From: JADHLJ01 sp038146985
GTDB taxonomy: Bacteria; Pseudomonadota; Alphaproteobacteria; Thalassobaculales; Thalassobaculaceae
Assembly: GCA_038146985.1 (NCBI GenBank)
Contig: JAYQSQ010000001.1
Coordinates: forward strand, 186,001-250,000
Direction of reading: 5' to 3'
DNA: 64,000 nt
Shown here: piece by piece, positions 16,488 to 25,951 of the stretch
How the letters are laid out: each line of letters begins with the position of its first letter
Position numbering within the stretch: position 1 is the first letter of the stretch
Program-made: the position numbers and the translations under genes
The notes under the pieces: generated by a model
Database searches by the model: none
What the model was told of the DNA's origin: nothing
What the model saw: only the letters and a program-made list of their open reading frames with translations

Positions 16488-17627
16488 TTAGTCGAAGACC
16501 GGAGGAAAGCCGGCTTTGACCAGCGCGGCCTTGCGGGCCTTGCCCCATGCCTCCTGCAAAGCTTCCTTCTCCATGCCGTCCTTGCCGGGAAGTGCATCCC
16601 ACGCCGCCTTGATGACCCTCTGGCGCTCGACCAGCTTGTCCTGATTGGCCTGGGCCTCGGCCGTCCACTTGCCGATTTCCTTCCAATACTTGATGGCGCC
16701 GTCATGGTACGGCATCGCCCAAGACATGTTCTGCGCGTCGAGGTTCCAGCCGTTGGCACCCGAGGCCGCGTCCTTGTAATCGTCGAAGTGATCGACCATT
16801 GCCTTGACGATCGCATAAACCTCTTCCGTGCCCTTGGACGCATTCGCGACCAGCAGCGGATACGGGTAGTTGGCGAGTTGCTGCGGGCTCTCCTTGCTGA
16901 GTTCGGAGCCCAGCGTGGCGTTGACCTTGTTGTAGACCGGGGCGACGTTCATCACCCGGTCCCAGCCGGCCTTGTCGTCATGGGGCATCGGCGGCCAGTA
17001 GAGACCGCGGGGCGAGGCGGAAAGCTTCTTCGGCGCCGGCGAGACCGTGCTTGACATCGCCGCGTCGGCCTGGCCGTTGATGATCGCATCGAAGGACGCG
17101 CCGAAACCGGAGACCGTGACCTTCTCGACATCGTTCCAGGTCAGGCCGGCAAAGGCCATATGCGCCGACGCGTTCCAGTTCAGCGCCGGGCCGCCTTGCA
17201 CGAAGGCCACCCGCTTGCCTTTAAGATCGGCCATGGTCTTGATGTTCGCGTCCTTGGCCGTGGCGAGCGAAATGCCGAAACTGCCGAGATTGGTCATCAG
17301 CAGACGGATCGGCTGCGGACCCCAATCCTTGTCGGCGAAGATGAACACGCCTTCCTGGCCGAAATAGGCGGCGATGCCGCAGGCGCAATAGTCCGCCTTG
17401 TCGTCGCGCAGCGGCGCCATGCGGGAAATGTCGTTCTTGCCGGGGATCACCCGCATGTTGGTGTCGTAGTGCTTCTTCAGCATGTTGCCGATGGCGACGG
17501 CCTGGGCGTAGCCGGTGGACACCGTGTCGTAGGCGGTCCAGGTGGTCTTCTTGGGAACCTCGGCCTGTGCGGCACCGGCGAGGAGCAGGGCCGCGCTGGC
17601 GACCAGAAGGGCTTTTGTCGATTTCAT
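16488..17627 (-). CDS. TAXI-family TRAP solute-binding protein
   Basis: The 379-residue protein starts with a clear signal peptide (MKSTK, hydrophobic core, cleavage after AQA at residue 22). The TAXI fold is indicated by TGYAQAVAIGNMLKK, DLKGKRVAFVQGGPALNW and NGQADAAMSST. It binds the substrate in the periplasm and delivers it to the fused permease. GGGAGGATTGC directly before the ATG is a strong ribosome-binding site. The substrate is unknown; members of this family bind glutamate, other carboxylates or similar compounds. Confidence 0.93.
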   Translation of the reverse strand: MKSTKALLVASAALLLAGAAQAEVPKKTTWTAYDTVSTGYAQAVAIGNMLKKHYDTNMRVIPGKNDISRMAPLRDDKADYCACGIAAYFGQEGVFIFADKDWGPQPIRLLMTNLGSFGISLATAKDANIKTMADLKGKRVAFVQGGPALNWNASAHMAFAGLTWNDVEKVTVSGFGASFDAIINGQADAAMSSTVSPAPKKLSASPRGLYWPPMPHDDKAGWDRVMNVAPVYNKVNATLGSELSKESPQQLANYPYPLLVANASKGTEEVYAIVKAMVDHFDDYKDAASGANGWNLDAQNMSWAMPYHDGAIKYWKEIGKWTAEAQANQDKLVERQRVIKAAWDALPGKDGMEKEALQEAWGKARKAALVKAGFPPVFD

Positions 17628-17857
17628 GCAATCCTCCCAATTGCTTTAATTTCGTCCGGTAGTCCCGGAACGCGTTCAATTGCAAGGAGAGTGCATGAAC
17701 CACCCAACTCTTGCAAGCGCGCAACCGGCCGCCGTGCCGATGACCCGGCGCGGCCCGGCAACGCATGACACTGGCGTTCCCCGCGCCTAGCACGTATCCC
17801 TTTAACCGACGCGGCTTCGAGCCCGCTTCGGAAACGATAGGAAAGTGGAGAGTAGGG

Positions 17858-18617
17858 ATGATCACGGCGGATCTAACGGGCAAGAAGGTACTGGTGACCG
17901 GAGCCTCGTCCGGGATCGGCAGGGCGGCGGCGACGCTGTTCGCGCGATGCGGGGCGACCGTCGCGGTCAATCACCTGGCCGACGACACGCGCGGTCCCGC
18001 GGTCGTCGATGCGCTGAACGGCGAGGGATGCCAGGCGGTATCCGCGCCGGGCGATGTCTCGGATCCGAAAAGCGCGGACGACATGGTCGCCGGTGCCATC
18101 GACCGCCTGGGCGGCCTCGACATTCTGTTGAACAACGCCGGGACCGCGGCGACGGTAGAGCCGATCCCGTTCGATGACCTGGACGCGATGACCGAGGAAC
18201 GCTGGCTGTCGATCATGCACACCAACGTGATCGGCCCGTTCCGCTGTTCGCGGGCCGCCGCGCCGGCGCTACGCAAGACCAAGGGCGTGATCGTCAACAC
18301 CGGCCTCGATCGCCGGCCTCAGCAGCAATGGCAGTTCGATCGCCTATGCCAATTCCAAGGCCGCCGTCATCAGCCAGACGCGCTGCTTGGCCCGCGCGCT
18401 GGCGCCGGACATCCGGGTGAACGCGGTCGCGCCCGGCCTCACCCGCACCGCCTGGACCGACCCGTGGTCCGACGAGCGCAAGCAGACCGCGATGGCGAAT
18501 TCGTTGCTCCCCCGCCTGGTGGAGCCCGAGGATATCGCCGGCGCCATGCTGTTCCTGGCGGTGAGCGGCGCGATAACCGCGCAGACCATCGTTGTCGATT
18601 GCGGCCGGCTGGCCTAA
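17858..18617 (+). pseudogene. Short-chain dehydrogenase/reductase with a +1 frameshift
   Basis: The frame from ATG 17858 codes a normal SDR start (KKVLVTGASSGIGRAA, NNAG) as far as GVIVNT at about 18300. There the frame is lost: reading on with one G removed from CGGCC at 18301-18305 restores ASIAGLSSNGSSIAYANSKAA, with the catalytic Tyr and Lys, and then a normal C-terminus to the stop at 18617. The restored protein would be 252 residues, the usual SDR length. So the gene carries a one-base insertion just before the active site. This is either a recent inactivation or a base-calling error; the intact downstream frame favours a recent event or an error. Confidence 0.85.
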
Positions 18618-18656
18618 CCGTTTTCAACAGATTCCCTCGCGGAAAGGACGATCAGG

Positions 18657-19661
18657 ATGAAAGCGTATGAAATCGAGGGCGAGGGCGGGATCGACGCGCT
18701 GGCCCTGAATGAGCGGGCCGACCCGAAGCCCGGTCCCGGCGAGGTTCTGGTCCGGGTCCGCGCCTCCTCGATCAACTATCGCGACCTGATGACGGTGATG
18801 GACCCGGGGCCGCGCGGCATCCCTTATCCGCGCATCCCGAATTCAGACGGCGCGGGCGAGGTGCTGGAAGTCGGCGCCGGGGTCAGCCGCTTCAAGGGCG
18901 GCGACAAGGTCTGCGGCACGTTCTTTCAAGGCTGGATCGACGGTCCGATCACGGCGGCGGACATGGGCCGCGCCCTTGGCGGTACCGCCGAGGGCATGCT
19001 CGCGGAACTGCGGGTGCTGCGCGAGGACGGCCTCGTCGCCATGCCCGACGGTCTGAGCTACGAGGAGGCGTCGACCTTGCCCTGCGCCGCGTTGACCGCT
19101 TGGCACAGCCTCGTCGAGGTCGGCGGGGTGAAGCCGGGCTCGACCGTCCTGCTGCTCGGCACCGGAGGGGTGTCGATCGCGGCCCTGCAGCTCTGCCGAA
19201 TGCTGGGCGCGCGGGCGATCATCACCTCCTCCAGCGAGGAGAAACTGAAACGCGCCCGGGATCTCGGCGCCTGGGAGACGGTGAACTACCGGAGCAACGC
19301 GGAGTGGCAGAACGCGGTATTGGATCTCACCGGCGGACAGGGCGTGGATCACACGGTCGAGGTGGGCGGCGCGGGCACCCTGGAGAAATCGGTTGCGGCG
19401 ACCAAGGTCGGCGGCTCCATCGGACTGATCGGCGTGCTGACCGGCGGTCAAATGAATCCGGCGCTGGTGATGCGGAAATCGATCCGCCTACAAGGTATCT
19501 ATGTCGGCAGCCGGCGCATGTTCGAGGATATGAACCGGGCGATCGGGCATCACGCGATGCGGCCGGCAATCGATGCTGTGCATGAGTTCGGAGATGCCCG
19601 GGCCGCGTTTCATGCCATGCGGGCGGCCGGGCATTTCGGCAAGCTGGTCGTGCGGATCTGA
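18657..19661 (+). CDS. Zinc-free medium-chain oxidoreductase, quinone-reductase type
   Basis: The 334-residue protein has the MDR layout: GroES-like N-terminal domain (SSINYRDLM, IPNSDGAGEV) and a Rossmann domain with LLLGTGGVSIAALQL near 163. The structural zinc cysteine cluster of alcohol dehydrogenases is absent, which places it with NAD(P)H:quinone or enoyl reductase-like members. The ATG follows GGAAAGGACGATCAGG. It lies 39 bases after the frameshifted SDR on the same strand and may share its transcript. Substrate unknown. Confidence 0.88.
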   Translation: MKAYEIEGEGGIDALALNERADPKPGPGEVLVRVRASSINYRDLMTVMDPGPRGIPYPRIPNSDGAGEVLEVGAGVSRFKGGDKVCGTFFQGWIDGPITAADMGRALGGTAEGMLAELRVLREDGLVAMPDGLSYEEASTLPCAALTAWHSLVEVGGVKPGSTVLLLGTGGVSIAALQLCRMLGARAIITSSSEEKLKRARDLGAWETVNYRSNAEWQNAVLDLTGGQGVDHTVEVGGAGTLEKSVAATKVGGSIGLIGVLTGGQMNPALVMRKSIRLQGIYVGSRRMFEDMNRAIGHHAMRPAIDAVHEFGDARAAFHAMRAAGHFGKLVVRI

Positions 19662-19733
19662 AGGCAGGGGAAGAGGCTGCGGAAACGTCACGTTGCGGCC
19701 ACGTTTTCGCCCTCTTTCATTTTGAAGATAAGA

Positions 19734-19739
19734 TACAAT
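19734..19739 (+). promoter_or_regulatory. Possible -10 box upstream of rpoH
   Basis: TACAAT stands in an AT-rich patch (about 19717-19745) in the 138-base gap before rpoH, 61 bases before the start codon. No convincing -35 box lies 16-18 bases upstream, so this is only a weak candidate. Confidence 0.25.
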
Positions 19740-19799
19740 ATAGCGTGTTTGGGGGCGGCCTGGGCCGGTGCGTCTCCGGATCCGAGTGGAGAGTAGCAA

Positions 19800-20693
19800 A
19801 TGGCACAGTCACCCTCGACAATGCCGGTGATCAGCGCCGAGGGAAATCTGACCCGGTATCTTCAGGATATCCGCAAGTTTCCCATGCTTACGGCGGACGA
19901 GGAATACATGCTCGCCCGTCGCTGGCGGGAGCACGAGGATTCCGAGGCCGCGCACAAGCTGGTGACGAGCCATCTTCGGCTGGTCGCCAAGATCGCGATG
20001 GGATATCGCGGCTACGGCCTGCCGGTCGCGGAACTGATCTCCGAGGGCAATGTCGGGATGATGCAGGCGGTCAAGCGCTTCGACCCGGAGCGGGGATTCC
20101 GGCTGGCGACCTATGCCATGTGGTGGATTCGCGCCTCGATCCAGGAATACATCCTGCATTCCTGGTCGCTTGTGAAGATCGGAACCACCGCGGCGCAGAA
20201 GAAACTGTTCTTCAATCTCCGCAAGCTCAAGGGGCAGATGAAGGCCATCGAGGAGGGCGATTTGTCTCCCGAACGCGTGGCCCTGATCGCCGAGAAGCTG
20301 GATGTGCCCGAGCAGGACGTCATCAACATGAACCGGCGCCTGTCCAGCCCGGACCATTCCCTGAACGCGCCGCTGAAGATCGACGGCGAGGGCGAATGGC
20401 AGGACTGGCTGGTGGACGAGAGCCAGAACCAGGAACAGGTCTTCGCCGATGACGAGGAACTGCAGAAGCGCCGCCGGCTGCTGGGCAAGGGGATGGAGGT
20501 CCTGAACGAGCGGGAACGCCATATCCTGACCGAGCGCCGTTTGCGCGACGATCCGATGACCCTGGAGGACCTCAGCCAGGAATTCGGGATCAGCCGGGAA
20601 CGTGTCCGTCAGATCGAGGTTCGGGCATTCGAGAAGCTGCAGAAATCGATCAAGAACACGGCCATTCAGGAAAAGCTGTATCAGGAATCCTGA
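19800..20693 (+). CDS. rpoH: RNA polymerase heat-shock sigma factor (sigma-32)
   Basis: The 297-residue protein has sigma regions 1.2/2 (NLTRYLQDIRKFPMLTADEE; RGFRLATYAMWWIRASIQEYI), 3 and 4 (LSQEFGISRERVRQIEVRAFEKL). The RpoH box QKKLFFNLR, near residue 137, separates RpoH from other group 2 to 4 factors. It directs RNA polymerase to heat-shock promoters and is the target of DnaK and FtsH control. The gene is alone on the plus strand; the downstream gene converges with a 12-base gap. Many alphaproteobacteria have several rpoH copies, and which copy this is cannot be told here. Confidence 0.95.
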   Translation: MAQSPSTMPVISAEGNLTRYLQDIRKFPMLTADEEYMLARRWREHEDSEAAHKLVTSHLRLVAKIAMGYRGYGLPVAELISEGNVGMMQAVKRFDPERGFRLATYAMWWIRASIQEYILHSWSLVKIGTTAAQKKLFFNLRKLKGQMKAIEEGDLSPERVALIAEKLDVPEQDVINMNRRLSSPDHSLNAPLKIDGEGEWQDWLVDESQNQEQVFADDEELQKRRRLLGKGMEVLNERERHILTERRLRDDPMTLEDLSQEFGISRERVRQIEVRAFEKLQKSIKNTAIQEKLYQES

Positions 20694-20705
20694 TCCGAAG
20701 CGGTG

Positions 20706-21182
20706 TCATTGCCGAGGTTCGGCGTCGTCTTTTTCGGCTTCGCTTCCGGACACCCCAGGGCCCCATTCCTCGACCAGTTCGGTTTGCCGATCCCGCAGAC
20801 GATCGATCCGCTGTTCGATGCGTGCCGCCATGAACATGGCGACGATGTTCGGCGCGACGAAATAGATCGCCCAGCCGATGCCCGCCGATCCGAGCATCAT
20901 CAGCCATCCGATCGGATCCCCCAGGATCTTGAATGCCATGTCGAAGGAATGATCCTCGGTCCACAGCGTCGCGAGGAACGGGATGACGCCGACGAAATTC
21001 ATGCTGCCGACACAGAGCGTCGTGTATTTCTCGCGCCTGCGGTCGACCAGGACGGCGGCGAAGGTCGGCAGCATGCCGACGCACAGGATCAGGACCGTCG
21101 GCAGGGTGAAGACGAGCAGTCCCGCGACGACCAGCAGAATGATCGCCTTGGTTGACGCAGCGCTCGCCGATCTCGCCGCCAT
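20706..21182 (-). CDS. Small integral membrane protein, unknown function
   Basis: From ATG 21182 the product is 158 residues; a longer version starting at 21218 is possible. It has about three or four membrane segments (IILLVVAGLLVFTLPTVLILCVGML; VGSMNFVGVIPFLATLW; WLMMLGSAGIGWAIYFVAP) and a charged C-terminal tail with a short coiled-coil-like stretch (RIEQRIDRLRDRQTELVEEW). I do not recognise the family. It lies 79 bases downstream of the pseudokinase gene, in the same direction, so the pair may form a membrane complex; that is inference. Confidence 0.7.
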   Translation of the reverse strand: MAARSASAASTKAIILLVVAGLLVFTLPTVLILCVGMLPTFAAVLVDRRREKYTTLCVGSMNFVGVIPFLATLWTEDHSFDMAFKILGDPIGWLMMLGSAGIGWAIYFVAPNIVAMFMAARIEQRIDRLRDRQTELVEEWGPGVSGSEAEKDDAEPRQ

Positions 21183-21261
21183 CGTTCTCAGTCGCCCGCC
21201 ATCGAACTGCCCGTGCAAGTGGTCATGGTTCTAACAGGATTCGCCAGCGCCGGTCCAAAGA

Positions 21262-23262
21262 TCATATCATGTAGAATATGATAGCCGTCGTGGCGCCGAT
21301 GCTGCCCAGGACGCCCGAAATCACCGCCGCGACCTGTTCGCCGAGTTCGCTCGCCAGACTTTCCTTGTTCTCCAGGCTCAGGGTCATCTGCGCCATCTGC
21401 GCCGAGCACTGGGCGTGCTCCTGCTGGGCGCGCAGATAGCCCTGTTCGTCCCGCTGGACCGCTTTGGCATCGTCGAAGATCTTCAGAAGTTCGTGCAGAA
21501 ATCCGGTTTCCGCGGCGCGGGACACGGCGTTCTCGATCTGATGACGCATTTTAAGGTTGTGGAAGGAATTGACCGCGGGTTTGGTCAGCGTTTGAAACCA
21601 GGCGCACAACCCCGGCGCCGCGCCGTTGCGGTAGACCGATTGAACACGCGCGAGAATTCTCAAGACCTTCAACGCATCTCCGGCCGGGCGCTCGTCCAGG
21701 GAGGAGAGCGGGCGCAGGATGCGATCATCGATCTCCTCGGACCGGGCGGCCAGGAAAGCGGCGACATGCCGGTCCATCGGAATCGGTGGCAGCTCGTGAC
21801 CTTGGGCCACCGCCTCCAGCGCCGGGACCAGCTCCTCCGGCCGAGTGATATACAGGTGGCTGATCATGCTGCTCATGCAGTGAGAATAGGGATTGAGCTC
21901 GTACAAGCAGCGCTCGATCCCGAATCCGGGTCCGGCTTGGTTGAGCAGGGCGGGCAGTTTCTCCAATGTTGAATAGACCTGGAGAATCTCGCTTCTCGTT
22001 CTAGATTGCAGCGCCATCCACTGTGGCAGGAACCGGCCGTTCACAAAGGCCGAGACGGTCTCGCGGGTATTCTCATTGGTGAAACCCATTGCCAAGGTCG
22101 GCCCGATCCCGTCGATATGGGTGGAAAAACCCTTGTGCCGTAGCGGCGCATGCGGATCGAGTGCCATGCACATTCGGGTGACGAGACGGGCGTCGTCGGC
22201 TTTCGGAGAGGCCTGAATCGCTTGCGGGGTCCCAACCACGCGGTTGATGTTCTCGACCACGTTCTCGTCGTTCAGGCTGCGGCGGACCCAATTGTCGAAG
22301 TCATGGCTGCGGACGACGTCGCCGCCGGTGGCCCAGTTCCTGGCCAGCCCGTTCGCCGCGGAACGGACGTTCTCGTGTTCCATGCCGCCGATGGTCAGGG
22401 GGCGCGCCGCCTTCGGAGGAAGTTTTACCTGCTTTGGCGTCAGGCGGCGCCCGCCGAGCCACAGCTGAACGTCCCGAACCGACCAGCGCTCTCGCGTGTC
22501 GTCCGCCAGCAGACCGCGCAGCAGTTCCATCATGTTCATTTGGATGCGATGCGAGCCGACGATATTGGTGTAGGAGCCGAAGTTGATCCGATCGAAAACG
22601 AACTGGTGCGGGTCCATGATGTTGGGGACCGGGTTGCGGCCGATCAGCAGGCAAAGCAGGGTTACGCCGAGCGCGAAACAATCATCGGCGATGCTGCCCT
22701 CGCCGCGGCCGGTCGTGTCGGCCATTGCGCATTCCAGGGATTCGAAATGAAGCGGCTGGTTGTAGCCCGGCGGCGCGCTGACGCACTCGCCGAACATCAT
22801 CAGGCTCTCGCTGGTGTCGCTGTAGAACAGGTTGGTCGGCCGGATGTTCCGGTGGGTGATGCCCCGCGCCGACAGTTCCCGCAGGGTATTCACGGCCGGG
22901 GTCAGGAATCCTTTGATCAGCTGATCGTCGCTGAGCGGTTGAATGACCGAGGACAGTTTCTCGAAGACCCGGGTCCCGGCGGGCATCTCAAAAATGAGAA
23001 CCGGTTGCCGCTGATTGGCCGCCGCCCAGTTGACCACGCCGGAATCGATGAATTTCACCAAGCCGATCCCCGGAAACCCGCGCAAGGCTTCCATGGTTTC
23101 GGCGCGCATCGGAATCTTGGGGTCGCAGATCAGCGCGAAGAGATCGCCGAATTCGGCAGTGCGCGCGACGCATTTGAAGGCTTTTGCCGTCGGCGAGTCG
23201 AACTGCGGCAGCGCCATCGAGTCGTCGATTTCGAACCGGTCCTTCAAAACCACCTTGGCCAT
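21262..23262 (-). CDS. Membrane-anchored protein kinase-like protein (pseudokinase)
   Basis: The N-terminal 300 residues have the outline of a Ser/Thr kinase: a hinge (PVLIFEMPAGTRVFEKL), GITHRNIRPTNLFY at the catalytic loop, ADDCFALGVTLLCLLIG at helix F, and a final helix (RWSVRDVQLWL). Key residues are changed: the HRD Asp is Asn (HRN), DFG is replaced by FGE, and no VAIK-type Lys is evident (LFALICDP). So catalysis is unlikely. The middle part, about 300-600, is unfamiliar. The end has a helical stretch and one membrane segment (VISGVLGSIGATTAIIFYMI) at the very C-terminus. I use the second Met (23262) because GGGAGG is 7 bases before it but only 1 base before the first. Confidence 0.8.
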   Translation of the reverse strand: MAKVVLKDRFEIDDSMALPQFDSPTAKAFKCVARTAEFGDLFALICDPKIPMRAETMEALRGFPGIGLVKFIDSGVVNWAAANQRQPVLIFEMPAGTRVFEKLSSVIQPLSDDQLIKGFLTPAVNTLRELSARGITHRNIRPTNLFYSDTSESLMMFGECVSAPPGYNQPLHFESLECAMADTTGRGEGSIADDCFALGVTLLCLLIGRNPVPNIMDPHQFVFDRINFGSYTNIVGSHRIQMNMMELLRGLLADDTRERWSVRDVQLWLGGRRLTPKQVKLPPKAARPLTIGGMEHENVRSAANGLARNWATGGDVVRSHDFDNWVRRSLNDENVVENINRVVGTPQAIQASPKADDARLVTRMCMALDPHAPLRHKGFSTHIDGIGPTLAMGFTNENTRETVSAFVNGRFLPQWMALQSRTRSEILQVYSTLEKLPALLNQAGPGFGIERCLYELNPYSHCMSSMISHLYITRPEELVPALEAVAQGHELPPIPMDRHVAAFLAARSEEIDDRILRPLSSLDERPAGDALKVLRILARVQSVYRNGAAPGLCAWFQTLTKPAVNSFHNLKMRHQIENAVSRAAETGFLHELLKIFDDAKAVQRDEQGYLRAQQEHAQCSAQMAQMTLSLENKESLASELGEQVAAVISGVLGSIGATTAIIFYMI

Positions 23263-23377
23263 TGCCATGCCTCCCGGCCGGATTACGCATTGGATTATAG
23301 CGCAATTTCGCCAAACGGGGGATGCCGTTCCGACCGGATAGGACCTCCGTGGCTCTGGTCGGGGCGACCGCGCGGCG

Positions 23378-24670
23378 TCAATCGAGGAAGGGGTTCTTCA
23401 CCAGGATCGTGTCTTCCCGCTCCGGGCTGGTGGAAAGCATCGCGACCGGCGCGTCGATCAGCTCCTCGATCAACCGGATGTACTTGACCGCGTTGCCGGG
23501 CAGATCCGCCCAGGAACGGGCGCCCCGGGTGCTCTCGGTCCAGCCCTCGATGGTCCGGTAGACCGGCCGCACCGAGGCCTGGGCCTTGGTGCCGCTCGGG
23601 AAATAGTCGATGCGCTGGCCGTCCAGCTCGTACCCGTCGCAGACCTTCAATTCCGCGAATCCGTCGAGCACGTCGAGCTTGGTGAGCGCGATGCCGGTGA
23701 TCCCGGCGGTCTTGATCGCCTGGCGGACCATGACCGCGTCGAACCAGCCGCAGCGCCGCTTGCGGCCGGTCACGGTGCCGAACTCGTGCCCGCGCTCGCC
23801 CAGAAGCTGGCCGGTCTCGTCGGTTAGCTCGCTCGGGAAGGGGCCGCTGCCGACCCGCGTCGTATAGGCCTTGGTGATGCCGAGGACGTAACCGACGGTC
23901 GTGGGGCCGGTTCCCGATCCGGTTGCCGCCTGGCCGGCGACGGTGTTGGACGAGGTGACATAGGGATAGGTCCCGTGGTCCACATCCAGCATGATTCCCT
24001 GGGCGCCTTCGAAAAGAATGCGCTTGTCCCGGCGCCGCAGATCCTCGAGATGCCGCCAGACCGGCGCGGCGAAGGACAGCAGGCGCGGCGCGATTTCCAT
24101 CAGCGTGTCAAAGGCTTCCTGCACCACCACCTCGGGCTCGCCCGCCGCCTTGAGGTAAATGTTGTGATGGGCGAACAACTCGTCCAGCTTGCGCCGCAAC
24201 TCGTCCGGCTCGCGGAGGTCCGATACCCGGATCGCCCGCCGCGCGACCTTGTCCTCATAGGCCGGACCGATGCCGCGCCCGGTCGTGCCGATCTTGCGCT
24301 CGCCGCGCAGAGCCTCGCGCGCCTTGTCGATTTTCCGGTGCACCGCAAGGATCAGCGAGGCGTTCTCCGCCAGCAGCAGCGTGTCCGGTGAAACCGCGAC
24401 GCCGAGGTCGCGGATGGTGTCGATTTCCTTGAGCAGGGCCCAGGGATCGACGACGACACCGGCACCGATGACCGATAGTTTTTCCGGCCGCACCACGCCG
24501 GAAGGCAGCAGGCTGAGCTTGTAGGTCGTGTTGCCGATCACCAGGGTGTGGCCGGCATTGTGACCGCCCTGGAAACGCACCACGACATCGGCCTGCTCCG
24601 ACAGCCAATCGACGATCTTGCCCTTGCCTTCATCACCCCATTGGGAGCCGACGACAGCCACGTTCCGCAT
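23378..24670 (-). CDS. purA: Adenylosuccinate synthetase
   Basis: The 430-residue protein is a full-length PurA. GSQWGDEGKGKIVD at the N-terminus is the GTP-binding signature; QGGHNAGHTLV, GTTGRGIGPAYEDK and the late TGRKRRCGWFDAV segment are all present. It makes adenylosuccinate from IMP, aspartate and GTP, the first committed step to AMP. It starts 15 bases after hisZ, a pairing common in alphaproteobacteria, and the pseudokinase gene follows 115 bases after its stop. Confidence 0.97.
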   Translation of the reverse strand: MRNVAVVGSQWGDEGKGKIVDWLSEQADVVVRFQGGHNAGHTLVIGNTTYKLSLLPSGVVRPEKLSVIGAGVVVDPWALLKEIDTIRDLGVAVSPDTLLLAENASLILAVHRKIDKAREALRGERKIGTTGRGIGPAYEDKVARRAIRVSDLREPDELRRKLDELFAHHNIYLKAAGEPEVVVQEAFDTLMEIAPRLLSFAAPVWRHLEDLRRRDKRILFEGAQGIMLDVDHGTYPYVTSSNTVAGQAATGSGTGPTTVGYVLGITKAYTTRVGSGPFPSELTDETGQLLGERGHEFGTVTGRKRRCGWFDAVMVRQAIKTAGITGIALTKLDVLDGFAELKVCDGYELDGQRIDYFPSGTKAQASVRPVYRTIEGWTESTRGARSWADLPGNAVKYIRLIEELIDAPVAMLSTSPEREDTILVKNPFLD

Positions 24671-24685
24671 GTTTCTTAGTCCCCG

Positions 24686-25894
24686 TCAGGGTTGCTTGGA
24701 GGTTTCGGCAGCGGGCAGAGGCGCCGGCTCGCCATTGCGCAGGATATGGGTACAGCCTAGCCGCAGGGCGTCGCTGTCCGGGTCGGCCGCGGGATCAAGG
24801 CCGCCGACGGTGATCCAGCCCTGGTCCCGGAACGCCGCCGCGGTAGCGCGCGGGGTCCCGATCGGCAGGAACAGCCGGTCCCGTCTCACCGGATCGGCGA
24901 CCGCGCGCATCACCGTTTCCATATAAAGGGTCAGGCCGCAGGAACCCTCGCTGTCCAGGCCGTCCACCAGATAGCGCCCGCCGCGTCCGAGTTCGCCGCG
25001 CACGCCGCGCGAAAAAAGGCTGAAGCCGAGACCTGTGTAGTACTCGAACCCCCGGTTCTCGACGGGATCGATCGTCACTTCGATGGCCGTTTCCTCGGCC
25101 GCGATCCGCGCCGCGACGGCGTTGAGGCGCTCGACGATCGCGCGCACCGGATCTGGCAGGACGAGATCGTCGAGACGCCGCGCGCCGTCCGCATGATGAC
25201 CGGCGGCGGCCATCAATTGGGTGAGGATGCCGGCGGCCTCGCCGCCATGCGCCTCCAAGCCGGCCGCATCCTTGCGGTCGATGGCGGCCCTGAGCCGGCC
25301 CGCGCCCTCAGCGGCGATGCCGAAGGACGCCAACAGCTCGGGAACCAGGCGCGGTGCCGTGATATCCACCGACACGCGGGGAGCGCCGACCGCGCGCAGG
25401 CCATCCAGCGCGAGCAAGATCACCTCGGCGTCGGCATCGATGGTGTCGGCGCCGACCAGTTCGGCGCCGACCTGAACGAGCTCTCGTTCCGGATTGAGCC
25501 CGCCCGGCGTGACCCGCAGCACCTCGCCGGAATAGCAGAGACGCAGCGGGCGGGCGACATGGCCGAGCCGGGTCGCCGCGATCCGGGCGACCTGGACCGT
25601 CACATCCGCGCGTACGCCCATCATCCGCCGGGAAATCGGGTCCATCAGCCGAAACGTGCTCTCCGTCATCGCCGCGCCGGGCCCGGAGAACAGCGAATCC
25701 TCGAACTCGATCAGCGGTGGCTTGACGCGCTCATAGCCCTGAGTCTCGAAACACCGGATCAGCGTTTCGACCGTGGCCGCCTCGTGCGCGGCGTCCGGCG
25801 GCAGGACATCGCGCAGGCCCGCGGGGAGCAACGCGCGGCGCGTCAACTCGTTATCGGTTTTGGGCGGGGACACGAGGGCTCCGTCGGTTCTCAT
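24686..25894 (-). CDS. hisZ: ATP phosphoribosyltransferase regulatory subunit
   Basis: The 402-residue protein is a class II aminoacyl-tRNA-synthetase-like paralogue of HisRS: LLPAGLRDVLPPDA at the start, GYERVKPPLIEFEDSL, a motif 2-like RLCYSGEVLRV, and FEYYTGLGFSLF with GRGGRYL. It lacks the HisRS anticodon-binding domain, as expected for HisZ, which pairs with a short HisG to start histidine biosynthesis. No hisG is in the window. The ribosome-binding site before the ATG is weak, so an internal start a few codons in cannot be excluded. Confidence 0.93.
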   Translation of the reverse strand: MRTDGALVSPPKTDNELTRRALLPAGLRDVLPPDAAHEAATVETLIRCFETQGYERVKPPLIEFEDSLFSGPGAAMTESTFRLMDPISRRMMGVRADVTVQVARIAATRLGHVARPLRLCYSGEVLRVTPGGLNPERELVQVGAELVGADTIDADAEVILLALDGLRAVGAPRVSVDITAPRLVPELLASFGIAAEGAGRLRAAIDRKDAAGLEAHGGEAAGILTQLMAAAGHHADGARRLDDLVLPDPVRAIVERLNAVAARIAAEETAIEVTIDPVENRGFEYYTGLGFSLFSRGVRGELGRGGRYLVDGLDSEGSCGLTLYMETVMRAVADPVRRDRLFLPIGTPRATAAAFRDQGWITVGGLDPAADPDSDALRLGCTHILRNGEPAPLPAAETSKQP

Positions 25895-25951
25895 CCGTGC
25901 GGGAGTGCGGCTTTTCGTAATGGATTTTGACTAAGCCCGCAACCGCCGCGA

